NCBI RefSeq assembly: GCF_001758465.1
Contig: NZ_MJIC01000015.1
Location: 620,001-684,000, forward strand
DNA length: 64,000 nucleotides
Direction of reading: 5' to 3'
DNA from: Marisediminitalea lipolytica
GTDB taxonomy: Bacteria; Pseudomonadota; Gammaproteobacteria; Enterobacterales; Alteromonadaceae
Part shown: piece by piece, positions 15,452 to 24,572 of the stretch
How the letters are laid out: each line of letters starts with the position of its first letter
Numbering within the stretch: the stretch's first letter is position 1
Notes under the pieces: generated by a model
What the model was told of the DNA's origin: nothing
The model's database searches: none
What the model saw: the letters and a program-made list of their open reading frames with translations, nothing else
Made by a program: the position numbers and the translations under genes

Positions 15452-16978
15452 ATGTCTTATTCCATTGTGAACGACGGCGCAACGCCAACCCCGCAAAGCG
15501 ACGCGGCAAAAGCGTTACTGGCTTCAGTTGAAGACAAACAGTTGTACATAAATGGCGCGTATCAGGCGCCTGTAAGTGGTGCCTATCTGGACACCACCGA
15601 TCCGGCTACAGGTAAAGTACTGGCGCGTATCGCCAATGCCGGTAGTGAGGATGTTGATCAGGCTGTCGACGCAGCGCGCGAAGCATTAAAAGGCCCTTGG
15701 GCAACCCTGACACCGCTTGAACGTAGTCAGGTACTAAACCGCATTGCCGATTTAATCGATGCGCATATGGATGAGCTTTGCGAACTGGAAGTACTGGAAC
15801 AGGGTAAGCCATTTTACGTGGCGCGCTGGGCAGAAATTCCGGCGACGGCTAACCAGTTCCGTTTCTTTGCTGGCCAGGCGTTATCGCTGGATGGTAACAC
15901 CGTTAATACCTCTATTAATTACCAGCCCGAAGGCAAACAGGTTCAGGCCTGGACGCTGCGTGAGCCGGTCGGTGTGGTTGCTGCGGTAACGCCGTGGAAC
16001 TCACCGCTAATCCTGTCTGCCATGAAAATCGCCCCGGCCTTAGCGGCGGGTTGTACGGTAGTACATAAGCCTGCGGAATTAACCTCACTAAGTGCATTGC
16101 GTTTAGCTGAGTTAATCACCGAAGCCGGTGTACCGGCAGGCGTAGTGAATGTAGTTACCGGTGACGGCGCCAGCTGTGGCAGCGCCCTTACCAGCCACAA
16201 AGGTATCGATAAAATTGCATTCACAGGTTCGACTGCCACTGGCCGTGCCATTGTGGAAGCCAGTAAAAAACACCTAACTCGCGTCACCCTTGAGTTAGGC
16301 GGTAAGTCGCCGGCGTTGGTATTGCCGGATGCTGACCTTGAACTGGCTATCCCCGGCATTGCCAATGGCATCTTCTTTAACGGTGGTCAGGTATGTGTGG
16401 CCAACTCACGTACTTATATTCACCGCTCAATCTTCGACAAAGTGGTCCAGGGCATTGCCGCTTACGCTGAAAGCATGCAAATGGGCCACGGATTGGATCA
16501 GGCCACACAAATGGGCCCGGTGGTATCCACCGCCCAGGCAGAGAAGATTGAACAGTTTATCGAAGACGCCAAAGCCAAAGGCGCTAAAGTGCTGTGCGGC
16601 GGTGTGCGTTTAGGTGCAAACGGTACCTTTATCGCGCCAACCGTAGTAACCAATACCAGCACCGATATGCCGATTCATTGCGAAGAAGTGTTTGGCCCGG
16701 TGTTAGTGGCTGAACCCTATGATGATATCGATGAAGCCATGGCATGGTGTAACGATAACGAGTATGGCCTGGCTGCCAGTATCTGGACTCAGGATTTATC
16801 TGCGGCGCATCGTCTGTCTCGCCAGATGGAAGCGGGCACAGTGTGGATCAACTGCCACTCAATGTTCGATGCTTCACTGCCAATCGGCGGCATGAAAATG
16901 TCAGGCTATGGACGTGACAGCGGTAAGCAGGCGCTGGATAACTATCTGGAATGGAAAACCGTGTGCGCGGTGCTGTAA
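15452..16978 (+). CDS. NAD(P)-dependent aldehyde dehydrogenase, second copy in operon
   Basis: A 508-residue ALDH with LELGGKSPALVLPDA, catalytic Cys in GGQVCVANSR, FTGSTATGRAI and the C-terminal PIGGMKMSGYGRDSG. It shares the overall plan with the dehydrogenase that opens the operon but is clearly diverged, so it probably serves a different aldehyde. AAGGAGC precedes its ATG. It is the last gene of the operon; a 13-bp-stem terminator follows within 60 bp. PhdK/betaine-aldehyde-type relatives act on aromatic or aliphatic aldehydes. The substrate is unknown. Confidence 0.92.
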   Translation: MSYSIVNDGATPTPQSDAAKALLASVEDKQLYINGAYQAPVSGAYLDTTDPATGKVLARIANAGSEDVDQAVDAAREALKGPWATLTPLERSQVLNRIADLIDAHMDELCELEVLEQGKPFYVARWAEIPATANQFRFFAGQALSLDGNTVNTSINYQPEGKQVQAWTLREPVGVVAAVTPWNSPLILSAMKIAPALAAGCTVVHKPAELTSLSALRLAELITEAGVPAGVVNVVTGDGASCGSALTSHKGIDKIAFTGSTATGRAIVEASKKHLTRVTLELGGKSPALVLPDADLELAIPGIANGIFFNGGQVCVANSRTYIHRSIFDKVVQGIAAYAESMQMGHGLDQATQMGPVVSTAQAEKIEQFIEDAKAKGAKVLCGGVRLGANGTFIAPTVVTNTSTDMPIHCEEVFGPVLVAEPYDDIDEAMAWCNDNEYGLAASIWTQDLSAAHRLSRQMEAGTVWINCHSMFDASLPIGGMKMSGYGRDSGKQALDNYLEWKTVCAVL

Positions 16979-17029
16979 GCTAGCAATAAGAAACTGTAAT
17001 CAGTCGTACCGGTTAAACCCGGTACAGCG

Positions 17030-17063
17030 AAAGGCCATTGCAATGGATGCAATGGCCTTTTTT
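17030..17063 (+). terminator. Intrinsic terminator of the five-gene ALDH operon
   Basis: A perfect 13-bp stem (17030-17042 with 17048-17060), five-base loop, and a run of T to 17063. The adjacent A-rich left flank is weak, so it mainly stops rightward transcription. Confidence 0.9.
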
Positions 17064-17128
17064 CGTTGTCAACTGTGCCAGGCAAAACGTTTGTCTGTCT
17101 TTGGTAATCCAAGGGGATTTGTTTGGCT

Positions 17129-17896
17129 CTAAAGTTGTTTAATTTTCATATTTCTGAAAAATATTAAAGACGTCCATTCCTGTAAAACAATGTGCCCTTT
17201 GGTTGAAGTGGCAAAGTGTGGCTGATCTTTAAATCTTGATTTCGATACCCGGTGCAGCCATGGCTGGCTATTAAAGTCGACCTGTGTGGTTAATTTGTTA
17301 TTAAGGTAAAACTCGACTTTCCCATCAACCTGCCTGATAACTGAGTGATTCCAGTGTGGGCTGGCAAGTACTTCTGGCTCTTCTTGTGCGGAGGCAAAAC
17401 CGAAAATTTCACCGGAGCGTTTTATGGGGTCAGCGTTATCGGCATGGGCAGGCCCGAGCAATTGATACTCCGGGCCGGTTTGCCAGGAGGCCGGATATTC
17501 CGGGACTTCCTGTACGTTGATAAATAGCCCGCTATTACCGTTATCTGGTGTTTGCCACTCAAAGGATAATTCAAAGTTTTCATATACTGCATTTGTCGCT
17601 AAATCGCCGTGTTGAACGCCGCTTGCTCCCAGGTTGATGGTTAACATCCCCGCTTGAACATGCCAGGCAGGAGTGGCTTCTGGAAACTGAAAAACGTGCC
17701 AGCCATTAAGGGATTTGCCATCAAAAAGCAGTTGCCACCCTTGCTGTTTTTCTTTTACAGACAGCTTATTATGTTTATTCAAGATAGTATTACCTGCTGA
17801 TTCAGTACTGTTTAGATCCTGTGCGGTTGCCGGAACACTCACCGCGCAGGCGACCAAGAGCATTACACGCAACAACCGATGGAACTTCGCTATCAT
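17129..17896 (-). CDS. DUF1080 (3-keto-disaccharide hydrolase family) secreted protein
   Basis: A 255-residue exported protein. The start at 17896 (MIAKFHRLLRVMLL) has AAAGGTAG ahead and gives a clean Sec signal peptide ending near VPATAQ. The single beta-sandwich domain starts with WQLLFDGKSLNGWHVF, the DUF1080 signature, and contains FELSFEWQTPDNGNSGLFI. Family members bind or hydrolyse sugars; some cleave 3-keto-glycosides. It stands alone, facing the ALDH operon terminator. Whether it serves the same regulon as the GH3 enzyme is unknown; no operator copy was seen upstream. Confidence 0.85.
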   Translation of the reverse strand: MIAKFHRLLRVMLLVACAVSVPATAQDLNSTESAGNTILNKHNKLSVKEKQQGWQLLFDGKSLNGWHVFQFPEATPAWHVQAGMLTINLGASGVQHGDLATNAVYENFELSFEWQTPDNGNSGLFINVQEVPEYPASWQTGPEYQLLGPAHADNADPIKRSGEIFGFASAQEEPEVLASPHWNHSVIRQVDGKVEFYLNNKLTTQVDFNSQPWLHRVSKSRFKDQPHFATSTKGHIVLQEWTSLIFFRNMKIKQL

Positions 17897-18115
17897 AAGG
17901 CTACCTTTATTAAATGATTGGGGTGATTTTGCATCACTGTGAATGCTATGTACCAAACATTTACATTCTAAGCAAACGGTAAACATTTAGCGTTTTGGAC
18001 AGACGCTTGTAAGAAAACGCGACGGCTGAAGCCTTGAATATTGGCCGCGATATACAGATACGTTATGCTGCGTTGTTGAAATTGATTAAGAACAGGCAAA
18101 TAAGATGGAGTTTTT

Positions 18116-18334
18116 ATGTCGGGTTACCGTTGTTTAAGGAAGTCACACAATAATATTCTGGCTGGTGTTGCCGCTGGCATGGCTGAGTTTGTAGGTTGGG
18201 AGCCTAAAAGGGCAAGAATAGGCTGGCTTATGCTTACATTCATCTCTCTAGGTTCGGCGGTCATTCTTTATACCTTTTTAGCTATCTTGTTTCCTCCTCC
18301 CGACCACTTTGATTTAAATCGATTCAGACAGTAA
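18116..18334 (+). CDS. PspC-domain membrane protein
   Basis: A 72-residue protein whose YRCLRKSHNNILAGVAAGMAEF opening is the PspC domain pattern (given here as seen at residues 4-25), followed by one membrane segment with the usual short hydrophobic hairpin ALLTFISLG-like stretch and FPPPD. PspC proteins sit in the inner membrane and are linked to envelope stress responses. It is not part of a psp operon here. A GGAG lies eight bases before the ATG. Confidence 0.85.
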   Translation: MSGYRCLRKSHNNILAGVAAGMAEFVGWEPKRARIGWLMLTFISLGSAVILYTFLAILFPPPDHFDLNRFRQ

Positions 18335-18398
18335 ATCTGAGTTATTACGCAAAAAATCCATTGCTGGTTAATTGCGCAGAGCTTCATAAGGAAATGAG

Positions 18399-19133
18399 AT
18401 GCGAGTTTTATTGTTAATTGCTTTATTCGGACTCGTTGCTTGTTCGTCAAAGTATTCTGAGCAGACCGCTGCTGATAGAAATGTCTATACTGGTGTAAAT
18501 GACGGTCAACTCCTTTACGAAGGAGAACTTACCTTTGAATCAAACGATGCTATTTTTGCCGCTTACAATAAAGCATCTTCAAGATTCGATAGACTTGTGA
18601 TATCCAGCTCCGGTGGGGATATCGGCGCCGGGATGGAGCTTGGGACATGGATAAAAAACAACAATCTTGATGTTGAAGTTGCCTCTGTTTGTGCCTCTTC
18701 ATGCGCCAACTACATCTTCACCGCAGCAAACAGAAAATACCTCAGAAAAGATTCTGTGCTTATATGGCATGGCAGTGCCTGGCAGAAAGGATGGAATAAC
18801 GAGGAATTATCTGAAACGTTCCTAACGGATTACCTAATCCCTATGCGCAAAAAAGAAACGCAGTTAATGGCAAGCCTGGAAGTCGATAATATTTTAACGG
18901 TCTACGGGCAAACCAAAATAACACTGTGGGACAAGTTCCTGATGTTGTTTGGTATCAATCAGGCCGGTTGGGATTATTCACTGAATGACATGAAGCGTTT
19001 CGGTCTGAAAAATATCATTCTTGTGGATGATGAGTGGAATTGGCGAAAGTATCGTCCCGGTAAAAGTAAGCTGGTGAAACGCTTAAAAATTGAAGATGCA
19101 TACGCTTTTAAACTTCGTCGTTTTGAAATTTAA
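18399..19133 (+). CDS. Lipoprotein with ClpP/SppA-like serine protease fold
   Basis: A 244-residue protein. The N-terminus MRVLLLIALFGLVACSS has a lipobox with Cys16, so it is probably anchored in the envelope. The segment LVISSSGGDIGAGMELGTWI followed by VASVCASSCANYIFTAA matches the ClpP/crotonase-fold serine hydrolases: a GGD oxyanion region and then a Ser nucleophile in ASSCAN. Predicted periplasmic proteins of this type are of unknown function. It follows the PspC gene by 64 bp and may be co-transcribed. The catalytic triad cannot be confirmed by eye. Confidence 0.7.
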   Translation: MRVLLLIALFGLVACSSKYSEQTAADRNVYTGVNDGQLLYEGELTFESNDAIFAAYNKASSRFDRLVISSSGGDIGAGMELGTWIKNNNLDVEVASVCASSCANYIFTAANRKYLRKDSVLIWHGSAWQKGWNNEELSETFLTDYLIPMRKKETQLMASLEVDNILTVYGQTKITLWDKFLMLFGINQAGWDYSLNDMKRFGLKNIILVDDEWNWRKYRPGKSKLVKRLKIEDAYAFKLRRFEI

Positions 19134-19193
19134 AAGGGCATGCATTCATGTGTTCAGGATAAGCAAATGCCAACAGGTTGTTGATCGTTTCAA

Positions 19194-19805
19194 CTACAGC
19201 CATCCCTTCTGTCGGGCTATCCGGGCGGCTTCTATGCGGTTACTGGCATTAAGTTTACTGGATGCGCTGGAAAGATAATTACGTACTGTACCCGGCGACA
19301 GGTGCATGGCCCTGGCGATTTGTTCAGTTTGCTGGCCGTCGGCAGCCAGTTTAAGAGCTCTTCGCTCCTTATCACTAAGCGGGTCGGCTTCTTCCCAGGC
19401 ATCAACAATGAGCTCTGGGGCTATCATTTTGCGCCCCTGCATCACTCTGCGAATAGCATTGGCTAACTCATCACTGGGCGCATCTTTTAACAAATAGCCT
19501 TTCACCCCGGCATCCATGGCGCGGCGCAGATAGCCGGAACGGGCAAAAGTGGTCAGAATTATCACTTTACAGCATAGGTCCGACTGCTGAATGTGCCGGG
19601 CTAATTCGATACCGGTCATTACCGGCATTTCGATATCGGTTAACAGGATATCCGGGCGCAGTTCCCTAGCCATTTGTAGCGCTTGCTTACCGTCACTGGC
19701 CTTGCCAACTACCTGCATGTCTGGCTCCAGATCCAGTAACGCACAGAGCGCGCCCAGCAGTAAGCCCTGATCCTCGGCCAGTAAAATTTTAATCGGGCTG
19801 GTCAT
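19194..19805 (-). CDS. NarL/DesR-type response regulator
   Basis: A 203-residue response regulator: a receiver domain with acidic pocket AEDQ (11-12) and phospho-acceptor Asp57 in LLTDIEMP, conserved Thr in ILTTFARSG and Lys in GYLLKDAPS, then a C-terminal LuxR-type HTH starting at SDKERRALKLAADGQ and ending LNASNRIEAARIARQ. It overlaps its kinase gene by four bases (ATGA), so the two are a coupled two-component system. It is the last gene in the ABC/amidohydrolase operon and probably controls that operon or the membrane function it provides. Confidence 0.93.
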   Translation of the reverse strand: MTSPIKILLAEDQGLLLGALCALLDLEPDMQVVGKASDGKQALQMARELRPDILLTDIEMPVMTGIELARHIQQSDLCCKVIILTTFARSGYLRRAMDAGVKGYLLKDAPSDELANAIRRVMQGRKMIAPELIVDAWEEADPLSDKERRALKLAADGQQTEQIARAMHLSPGTVRNYLSSASSKLNASNRIEAARIARQKGWL

Positions 19806-20902
19806 AGTGGCACCTCTGCCATGATAGAAAATCCGTGATTGTGATTAAACCTGATCTCACCGTTTAGCTGCGAAATACGCTCCCGCATACCTTTCAGTCC
19901 GTTGCCTTCCGGTGCATGCGTGGCATTACCATTGTCAGCAATGGTCAGCATGAGTTTGTTCTTAGCTGCGGTTAACTCAATCTGACAGCTGTTGGCATCA
20001 GAATGCTTCATCAAATTGGTTACCGCTTCACGCACAATAAAGCCAAAGGTGATGTCGACAGTATTGGGCAAGCGGGTATCCGGAATCGTGTAACTGAAGG
20101 CAACATCTACGGAATTTAGCAGGGTTTTGGCGTTAGCCAGTTCAGCATTTAAATCCTTTTGCCGGTAACCGGTAACGGCCTCGCGCACATCGGCCAGGGC
20201 GCTACGGCTGATTTGCTCCAGCTCGGCGATTTCCTGACGGGCTTTGTCGGTATCGTGATCAAACAGCTTTTGTGCCAGTTGGGCTTTCATCGTTAGCATG
20301 GCAAAGGAGTGACCTATGAGATCGTGTAAATCACGGGCGATGCGCTCGCGTTCGGCCACTGTAGCGAGTCGTTTTACTTCCTCCTGAGACAGTTTTAAGG
20401 CGGCGTTCTTTTTATCTATCTCCCGCTGGAAAATGTTGGCGGTGCCAATGATGAGAGAGAAAATTAACGCCGGGGCATAAAAGTACGCCGATAAATCACG
20501 CAGCCAGCTCAGGGCAACGATATACAGCAGGATAGAGGCAACAATAGCTATGCTGTATCTGGGCGGGCCTACCAGGCTGGCAAAGGCACTGGCATAAATA
20601 AAGAACACGCCAGCGCCCGGATTAACCCAGGACAGGCCGGTTCCGATAGCACAAATGGCGATGATATAAATTAATGTTGCGGCTCCTGTTGTCCAGTACG
20701 CCCTGAAATAACAAACCAAAAAAGCCACAGTGCCGAGGATACCCAACCCTATGTGCCAGACGGGCGGATCGTAAAGGAAATAATGAATAGCAAAAAAGCC
20801 CAGATACACCAGCCAGAGATAAGGCATGCCGCCGAGCTCAAGCGCTGGAGGCAATAAGCGGCGATGGATTGAGGTGGCCAGGCTATTAGTTTTATTCGTC
20901 AT
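19802..20902 (-). CDS. DesK-like sensor histidine kinase
   Basis: A 366-residue kinase. About five or six hydrophobic segments fill residues 25-155, followed by a short coiled coil, the HisKA_3 motif ERERIARDLHDLIGH with phospho-acceptor His193, and an HATPase_c domain with N-box REAVTNLMKHSDA and glycine-rich GNGLKGMRERI. The layout (polytopic membrane sensor without a periplasmic domain) is that of DesK, which senses membrane thickness or fluidity, or of sensors beside ABC exporters. It begins three bases after the amidohydrolase stop. Confidence 0.93.
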   Translation of the reverse strand: MTNKTNSLATSIHRRLLPPALELGGMPYLWLVYLGFFAIHYFLYDPPVWHIGLGILGTVAFLVCYFRAYWTTGAATLIYIIAICAIGTGLSWVNPGAGVFFIYASAFASLVGPPRYSIAIVASILLYIVALSWLRDLSAYFYAPALIFSLIIGTANIFQREIDKKNAALKLSQEEVKRLATVAERERIARDLHDLIGHSFAMLTMKAQLAQKLFDHDTDKARQEIAELEQISRSALADVREAVTGYRQKDLNAELANAKTLLNSVDVAFSYTIPDTRLPNTVDITFGFIVREAVTNLMKHSDANSCQIELTAAKNKLMLTIADNGNATHAPEGNGLKGMRERISQLNGEIRFNHNHGFSIMAEVPL

Positions 20903-20904
20903 GA

Positions 20905-22740
20905 TTACTCAAAATAAATATTGTCGAGTTCAAATTCAAATTCAGGTGTGGTGGCACCCGCGACCCAACCTATCCCGGAGACATTTTGCCAGTCAACGCC
21001 GGTGATATCTTTAAGGGCTATGGATACCTGTTTACACTGCTTGTCCACGGCAAAGCTTACTTCACTGGGCTGCATTGTCTGCGGGTTTAAAACCATTAAT
21101 CTAAACTGACCTTGCGTGCCTTGTATGTCAAATACAATACGTTTGAAATTGCTCAGGTTATAGCCGGTGTCGATAGAATCAGAGAACATCAGGAAGGTGC
21201 CGGACCATGGGTAGGGAAATTGCTTGCCAATGGTGCCTTGTACCCGTAGCGCGCCGTTGTTGTGACAGCCTTTTGCTATGTGTTCGATGGTTGCAGTGGA
21301 ATTACCTCGCATCATCTGGTCGGTGGATACCACAAACTGGTTACCCAGTTGCGGTGTAAGGCCGCTATCAAACTGGCTGACCAAACCTGATTCAGACGTG
21401 GCAGCTGACGTTTTTCGTAATTCAAAAAAGGCCGGTACTTTGCTGCCATTCTTTACAACCCAGCGAATCTGCTGGGTATGTCTGATGTCTTCTCTGGGAT
21501 CACTGTTCAGTACCAGATAGTCGGCCCGCGCTCCCACTTTCAAATGACCACGCTCGCCAATGGGAAAAATAGCATAAGGTAAATAGGTGGCCGCTTGGAG
21601 TGCTTCTGTTGGGGTTAAGCCGCTGTCGACCAGCATAACCAGTTCGTCATGCAGACTTATACCATGAGTGGTGCCTTGATTAGGGGCGTCGGTACCAGCC
21701 AGTATACGAATACCCGCTTTATGCATAAGGCGGGTATTTTCCTGTGCATTGGCAAAGTAATTTTCGGGGAGCCGCTTAGCTGCCACATCCGTAGCAATAG
21801 CGTGCTTTGCGCCGGGGGCCATAAATTCACTGAACGGTGAGTTTTCAATTAACGCCTGGCCACGGCCTTCACCGGCAATAGAGGCCAGAATCGATAAGGT
21901 GGGAATAACAAATATATGCTGTTCTTGCATCAGTTTGATCAATTCGTCACTGGCGATTTTACCACCAAAAGTATGTACCAGCCCATCTGCACCGGCTTTA
22001 GCGGCATCTTCAGCGGAAGTTAAATCCATTACATGCACAACAGCCAGTACGCGTTGTTCATGAGCCGCGGTAACTACTGCCTGCAAAGTCTCGTAATCAA
22101 TGGAGGTAAAGCGGCCTTTGTGGTCGGCATGGCTGGCCGAGGCGTCATAAACAATTTTGATATAGTCCGACCCTTCAGCCAGTCTGGCGGCAACAAATTC
22201 AGGCGCTTCTTGTGGTGTTGCAATGGTGGGGATTGGAATACCATATTCGGTGCCGTGGCCTCCTTTGCTGGTAACCAGGACGCCAGCAGAAAACAGATCG
22301 GCTTCCTGCTGCGGTGAGAGCGTATTTCGTTGCTGCTTTTTCGACAGGAAAAAACGGCTGTCGGTAAACATATCCAGCGTTGTGGTTACCCCGTATTGCA
22401 AGGATTGCTGCAGGGCGTTATTCCAGGAATGAGTGTGAGTATCGATTAAACCCGGGATAACGTAGCCTCCCTTACCATCCACAACAAGCAGCGTTTCTTC
22501 CTGGCTAAGCGAACCGGGGCTGATGATTCTGCCCTCGTGAATACTTAACTCTGTGTTTTCATGCCAGCTTTCGCCGTCGAACACAGTAACGTTAGTCAGG
22601 CGATAGCTGCCGCTCTCTGGCAGTTGTGTTGTCGCTGAGGTAACACTCCCTTGCTGTGGTGTTACTTCCGGTGTTGGCAGCAGGCTGATAAAAGCACTAA
22701 TCAGCGCCAGGCAAACAATAATAATAAGTGAAAATCGCAT
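20905..22740 (-). CDS. Secreted amidohydrolase fused to a C-terminal beta-sandwich domain
   Basis: A 611-residue protein. Residues 1-25 form a hydrophobic signal or anchor. The metal-dependent amidohydrolase barrel begins GYVIPGLIDTHTHSW (His-x-His ligands), continues with VVHVMDL (His), VHTFGG (His) and ILAGTDAP (Asp), and closes with LKVGARADYLVLN. This is an imidazolonepropionase/prolidase-like group that hydrolyses C-N bonds. From about residue 455 there is a separate beta-rich domain resembling CIA30/carbohydrate-binding sandwiches (GTFLMFSDSIDTGYNLSNFK, FELDNIYFE). It is encoded between the ABC permease and the histidine kinase with gaps of 14 and 2 bp. Confidence 0.82.
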   Translation of the reverse strand: MRFSLIIIVCLALISAFISLLPTPEVTPQQGSVTSATTQLPESGSYRLTNVTVFDGESWHENTELSIHEGRIISPGSLSQEETLLVVDGKGGYVIPGLIDTHTHSWNNALQQSLQYGVTTTLDMFTDSRFFLSKKQQRNTLSPQQEADLFSAGVLVTSKGGHGTEYGIPIPTIATPQEAPEFVAARLAEGSDYIKIVYDASASHADHKGRFTSIDYETLQAVVTAAHEQRVLAVVHVMDLTSAEDAAKAGADGLVHTFGGKIASDELIKLMQEQHIFVIPTLSILASIAGEGRGQALIENSPFSEFMAPGAKHAIATDVAAKRLPENYFANAQENTRLMHKAGIRILAGTDAPNQGTTHGISLHDELVMLVDSGLTPTEALQAATYLPYAIFPIGERGHLKVGARADYLVLNSDPREDIRHTQQIRWVVKNGSKVPAFFELRKTSAATSESGLVSQFDSGLTPQLGNQFVVSTDQMMRGNSTATIEHIAKGCHNNGALRVQGTIGKQFPYPWSGTFLMFSDSIDTGYNLSNFKRIVFDIQGTQGQFRLMVLNPQTMQPSEVSFAVDKQCKQVSIALKDITGVDWQNVSGIGWVAGATTPEFEFELDNIYFE

Positions 22741-22754
22741 GGCTGAGTCCTTGC

Positions 22755-23543
22755 TTAATGTCGATTATCGACACGTTTGAATTGTTTTACTGATAACCCC
22801 AGAAATATCAGGGTATAGGCAACAAGCGCTGCTACGTGCAAATACCAGGGGGCACCAGAATCGTTACCCTGGATTGCCAGTGTTAGCTGAGCAAGATGGT
22901 AGGCCGGAAACACATTGGCCAGCATTTCAAGCGAGGCCGGAAATAAATGAATAGGCACCCACAGGCCGGATAAAAACGCCATGGGCAGGTACACAATATT
23001 CACTATGGCAGGTGCTGCCTTAGCCGACACCGACAAGCCGATAAAGAGCCCCATAGCACAAAAGGGAAGGGTTCCTGATAACACGGTGACCAGGGTTAAA
23101 AACCATTGCTGGTGGGTCATGGTCACTTCGCCAAATACGGCCCCCAGAGTAAACAGACTCATAATAATGATTAAGGCAAACAGCATGGCGGTAAAAATGC
23201 GGGCGGCAAAATAACTGCTCACCGGCATCGGGCTAACCAGCTTTAAACTTAATATCCCTTTATCTTTATCCGACGCGACATCTGCGCCAAAGGAAAACAG
23301 GGCCGGGCCAATGCCACCAAACACCGCATAGGTGGCCATCATGTATTTTGCCGCATTGCCCGGATGCCCGCCTATGGCATTAAACAGCAAGCCGAAAAAC
23401 ACGTAAAACATAACCGGAAACAGTAATGCGGGTATAACAAAAGCCGGAGTACGAAACGTTTTAACAAGTTCGGTTTTGGTTTCCAGCTGCAAAATCGTCC
23501 AGCGCCGAGCCAAACTTAATGGAGCAGGTTGTGAGATATTCAT
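22755..23543 (-). CDS. ABC-2 type transporter permease
   Basis: A 262-residue membrane protein with six hydrophobic segments of the ABC-2 family; LKLVSPMPVSSYFAARIF and LSGLWVPIHLFPASLEMLANVFPAYHLAQL are characteristic. It forms an exporter with the ATPase encoded just upstream, whose stop it overlaps by four bases. Exporters of this kind (with DesK/DesR-like regulators) move lipids, drugs or peptides out of the cytoplasm. The substrate is unknown. Confidence 0.9.
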   Translation of the reverse strand: MNISQPAPLSLARRWTILQLETKTELVKTFRTPAFVIPALLFPVMFYVFFGLLFNAIGGHPGNAAKYMMATYAVFGGIGPALFSFGADVASDKDKGILSLKLVSPMPVSSYFAARIFTAMLFALIIIMSLFTLGAVFGEVTMTHQQWFLTLVTVLSGTLPFCAMGLFIGLSVSAKAAPAIVNIVYLPMAFLSGLWVPIHLFPASLEMLANVFPAYHLAQLTLAIQGNDSGAPWYLHVAALVAYTLIFLGLSVKQFKRVDNRH

Positions 23544-24475
23544 GCTGTTTTCTCCTGTTGCAGGGGGAAAGGGCTAACTACGCCTGCTTGCTGAGTAAGC
23601 TGTAAAAACGCATCTTCCAGCGAAATGCCACTGACGGTGAGATCCTGGATAACCAGGTTGGCGGCAAACAGCTGCTTTAAATGGGCTTCCGGTGTGGTGG
23701 TGTAAAACTCCAGGTAGTCACCACGACGGCTGGCCGAGCAATGGGGAAGGACTGTCTTAAGGTCAGTGGGAGTGGCGGTGCTGCGAAAGCACACACGTTT
23801 GCCGCCTAACTGTGCTTTGATTTGGGCAGGGATCCCTTCGGCGACTACGCGGCCTTTGGCCAGTACCACGATGCTATCGGCAAGCGCATCGGCTTCTTCC
23901 AGATAATGGGTGGTTAGCAATACCGCTGTGCCTTGTGCAGCCAGTGCCCGGATACAGGCCCAGAACTCACGACGCGCGGTGGCATCCAGTCCTACGGTGG
24001 GTTCGTCCAGAATAACTAAACGAGGGGTGCCAATAATGGCCATAGCAAACAACAGGCGCTGCTTTTGCCCGCCCGACAGGGTTTGTATTTTACGTTGTGT
24101 CAGATCAGTCAGCAGAGCCGTATTGAGGACTTGCTCAAGGGACTGGCTGTCAGGATAGTAACTGGCGAACAGGCGTAGCTGTTCTATTACCGTTACATTG
24201 TCGGGCAGCGCTGCGCCTTGTAGCATCACCCCCATTTGCTGTTTAGCGGCCCAATGCCCGGCAGGATGGCCCAGTAACCGCACAGAACCACTATCGGCCT
24301 CAAGCTGGCCAAGCAGATGGCTTATGGTGGTGGTTTTTCCCGCGCCGTTTTCGCCTAACAGGGCAACGACTTCATTCGCGCGGATGCTCAGACTGATATC
24401 ATCCAGTGCCATCTGCTGACCAAATTTTTTGGTCAGATGGCTAACGTTTACCAGTAAATCTTGATGTGCTTGCAT
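23540..24475 (-). CDS. ABC transporter ATP-binding protein
   Basis: A 311-residue ATPase: Walker A GENGAGKTTT at 41-50, signature LSGGQKQRL, Walker B LVILDEP and the switch His in LLTTHYLEEAD, followed by a C-terminal extension of about 100 residues as in drug-exporter (DrrA/CcmA-like) ATPases. The start at 24475 has AGGGAGA in front and gives MQAHQDLL. This is the promoter-proximal gene of a five-gene operon (ATPase, permease, amidohydrolase, kinase, regulator). Two palindromic operator copies lie 49 and 79 bp upstream. Confidence 0.93.
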   Translation of the reverse strand: MQAHQDLLVNVSHLTKKFGQQMALDDISLSIRANEVVALLGENGAGKTTTISHLLGQLEADSGSVRLLGHPAGHWAAKQQMGVMLQGAALPDNVTVIEQLRLFASYYPDSQSLEQVLNTALLTDLTQRKIQTLSGGQKQRLLFAMAIIGTPRLVILDEPTVGLDATARREFWACIRALAAQGTAVLLTTHYLEEADALADSIVVLAKGRVVAEGIPAQIKAQLGGKRVCFRSTATPTDLKTVLPHCSASRRGDYLEFYTTTPEAHLKQLFAANLVIQDLTVSGISLEDAFLQLTQQAGVVSPFPLQQEKTA

Positions 24476-24523
24476 AATGAGTCTCCCTTGTATGGAGCTC
24501 AGTATGCAGCGCATCACGCTTGG

Positions 24524-24565
24524 CGATAATTATCATGTGTCACAACTTTAATGTGACAATTGTCA
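24524..24565. promoter_or_regulatory. Double palindromic operator (copies 3 and 4) before the ABC operon
   Basis: CGATAATTATCA at 24524-24535 (one outer base off the consensus) and a perfect TGACAATTGTCA at 24554-24565. Their centres are exactly 30 bp apart, close to three helical turns, so two dimers would lie on one DNA face. They are 49 and 79 bp before the ATPase start, and just after the stop of the upstream esterase. Confidence 0.75.
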
Positions 24566-24572
24566 TTAATCG

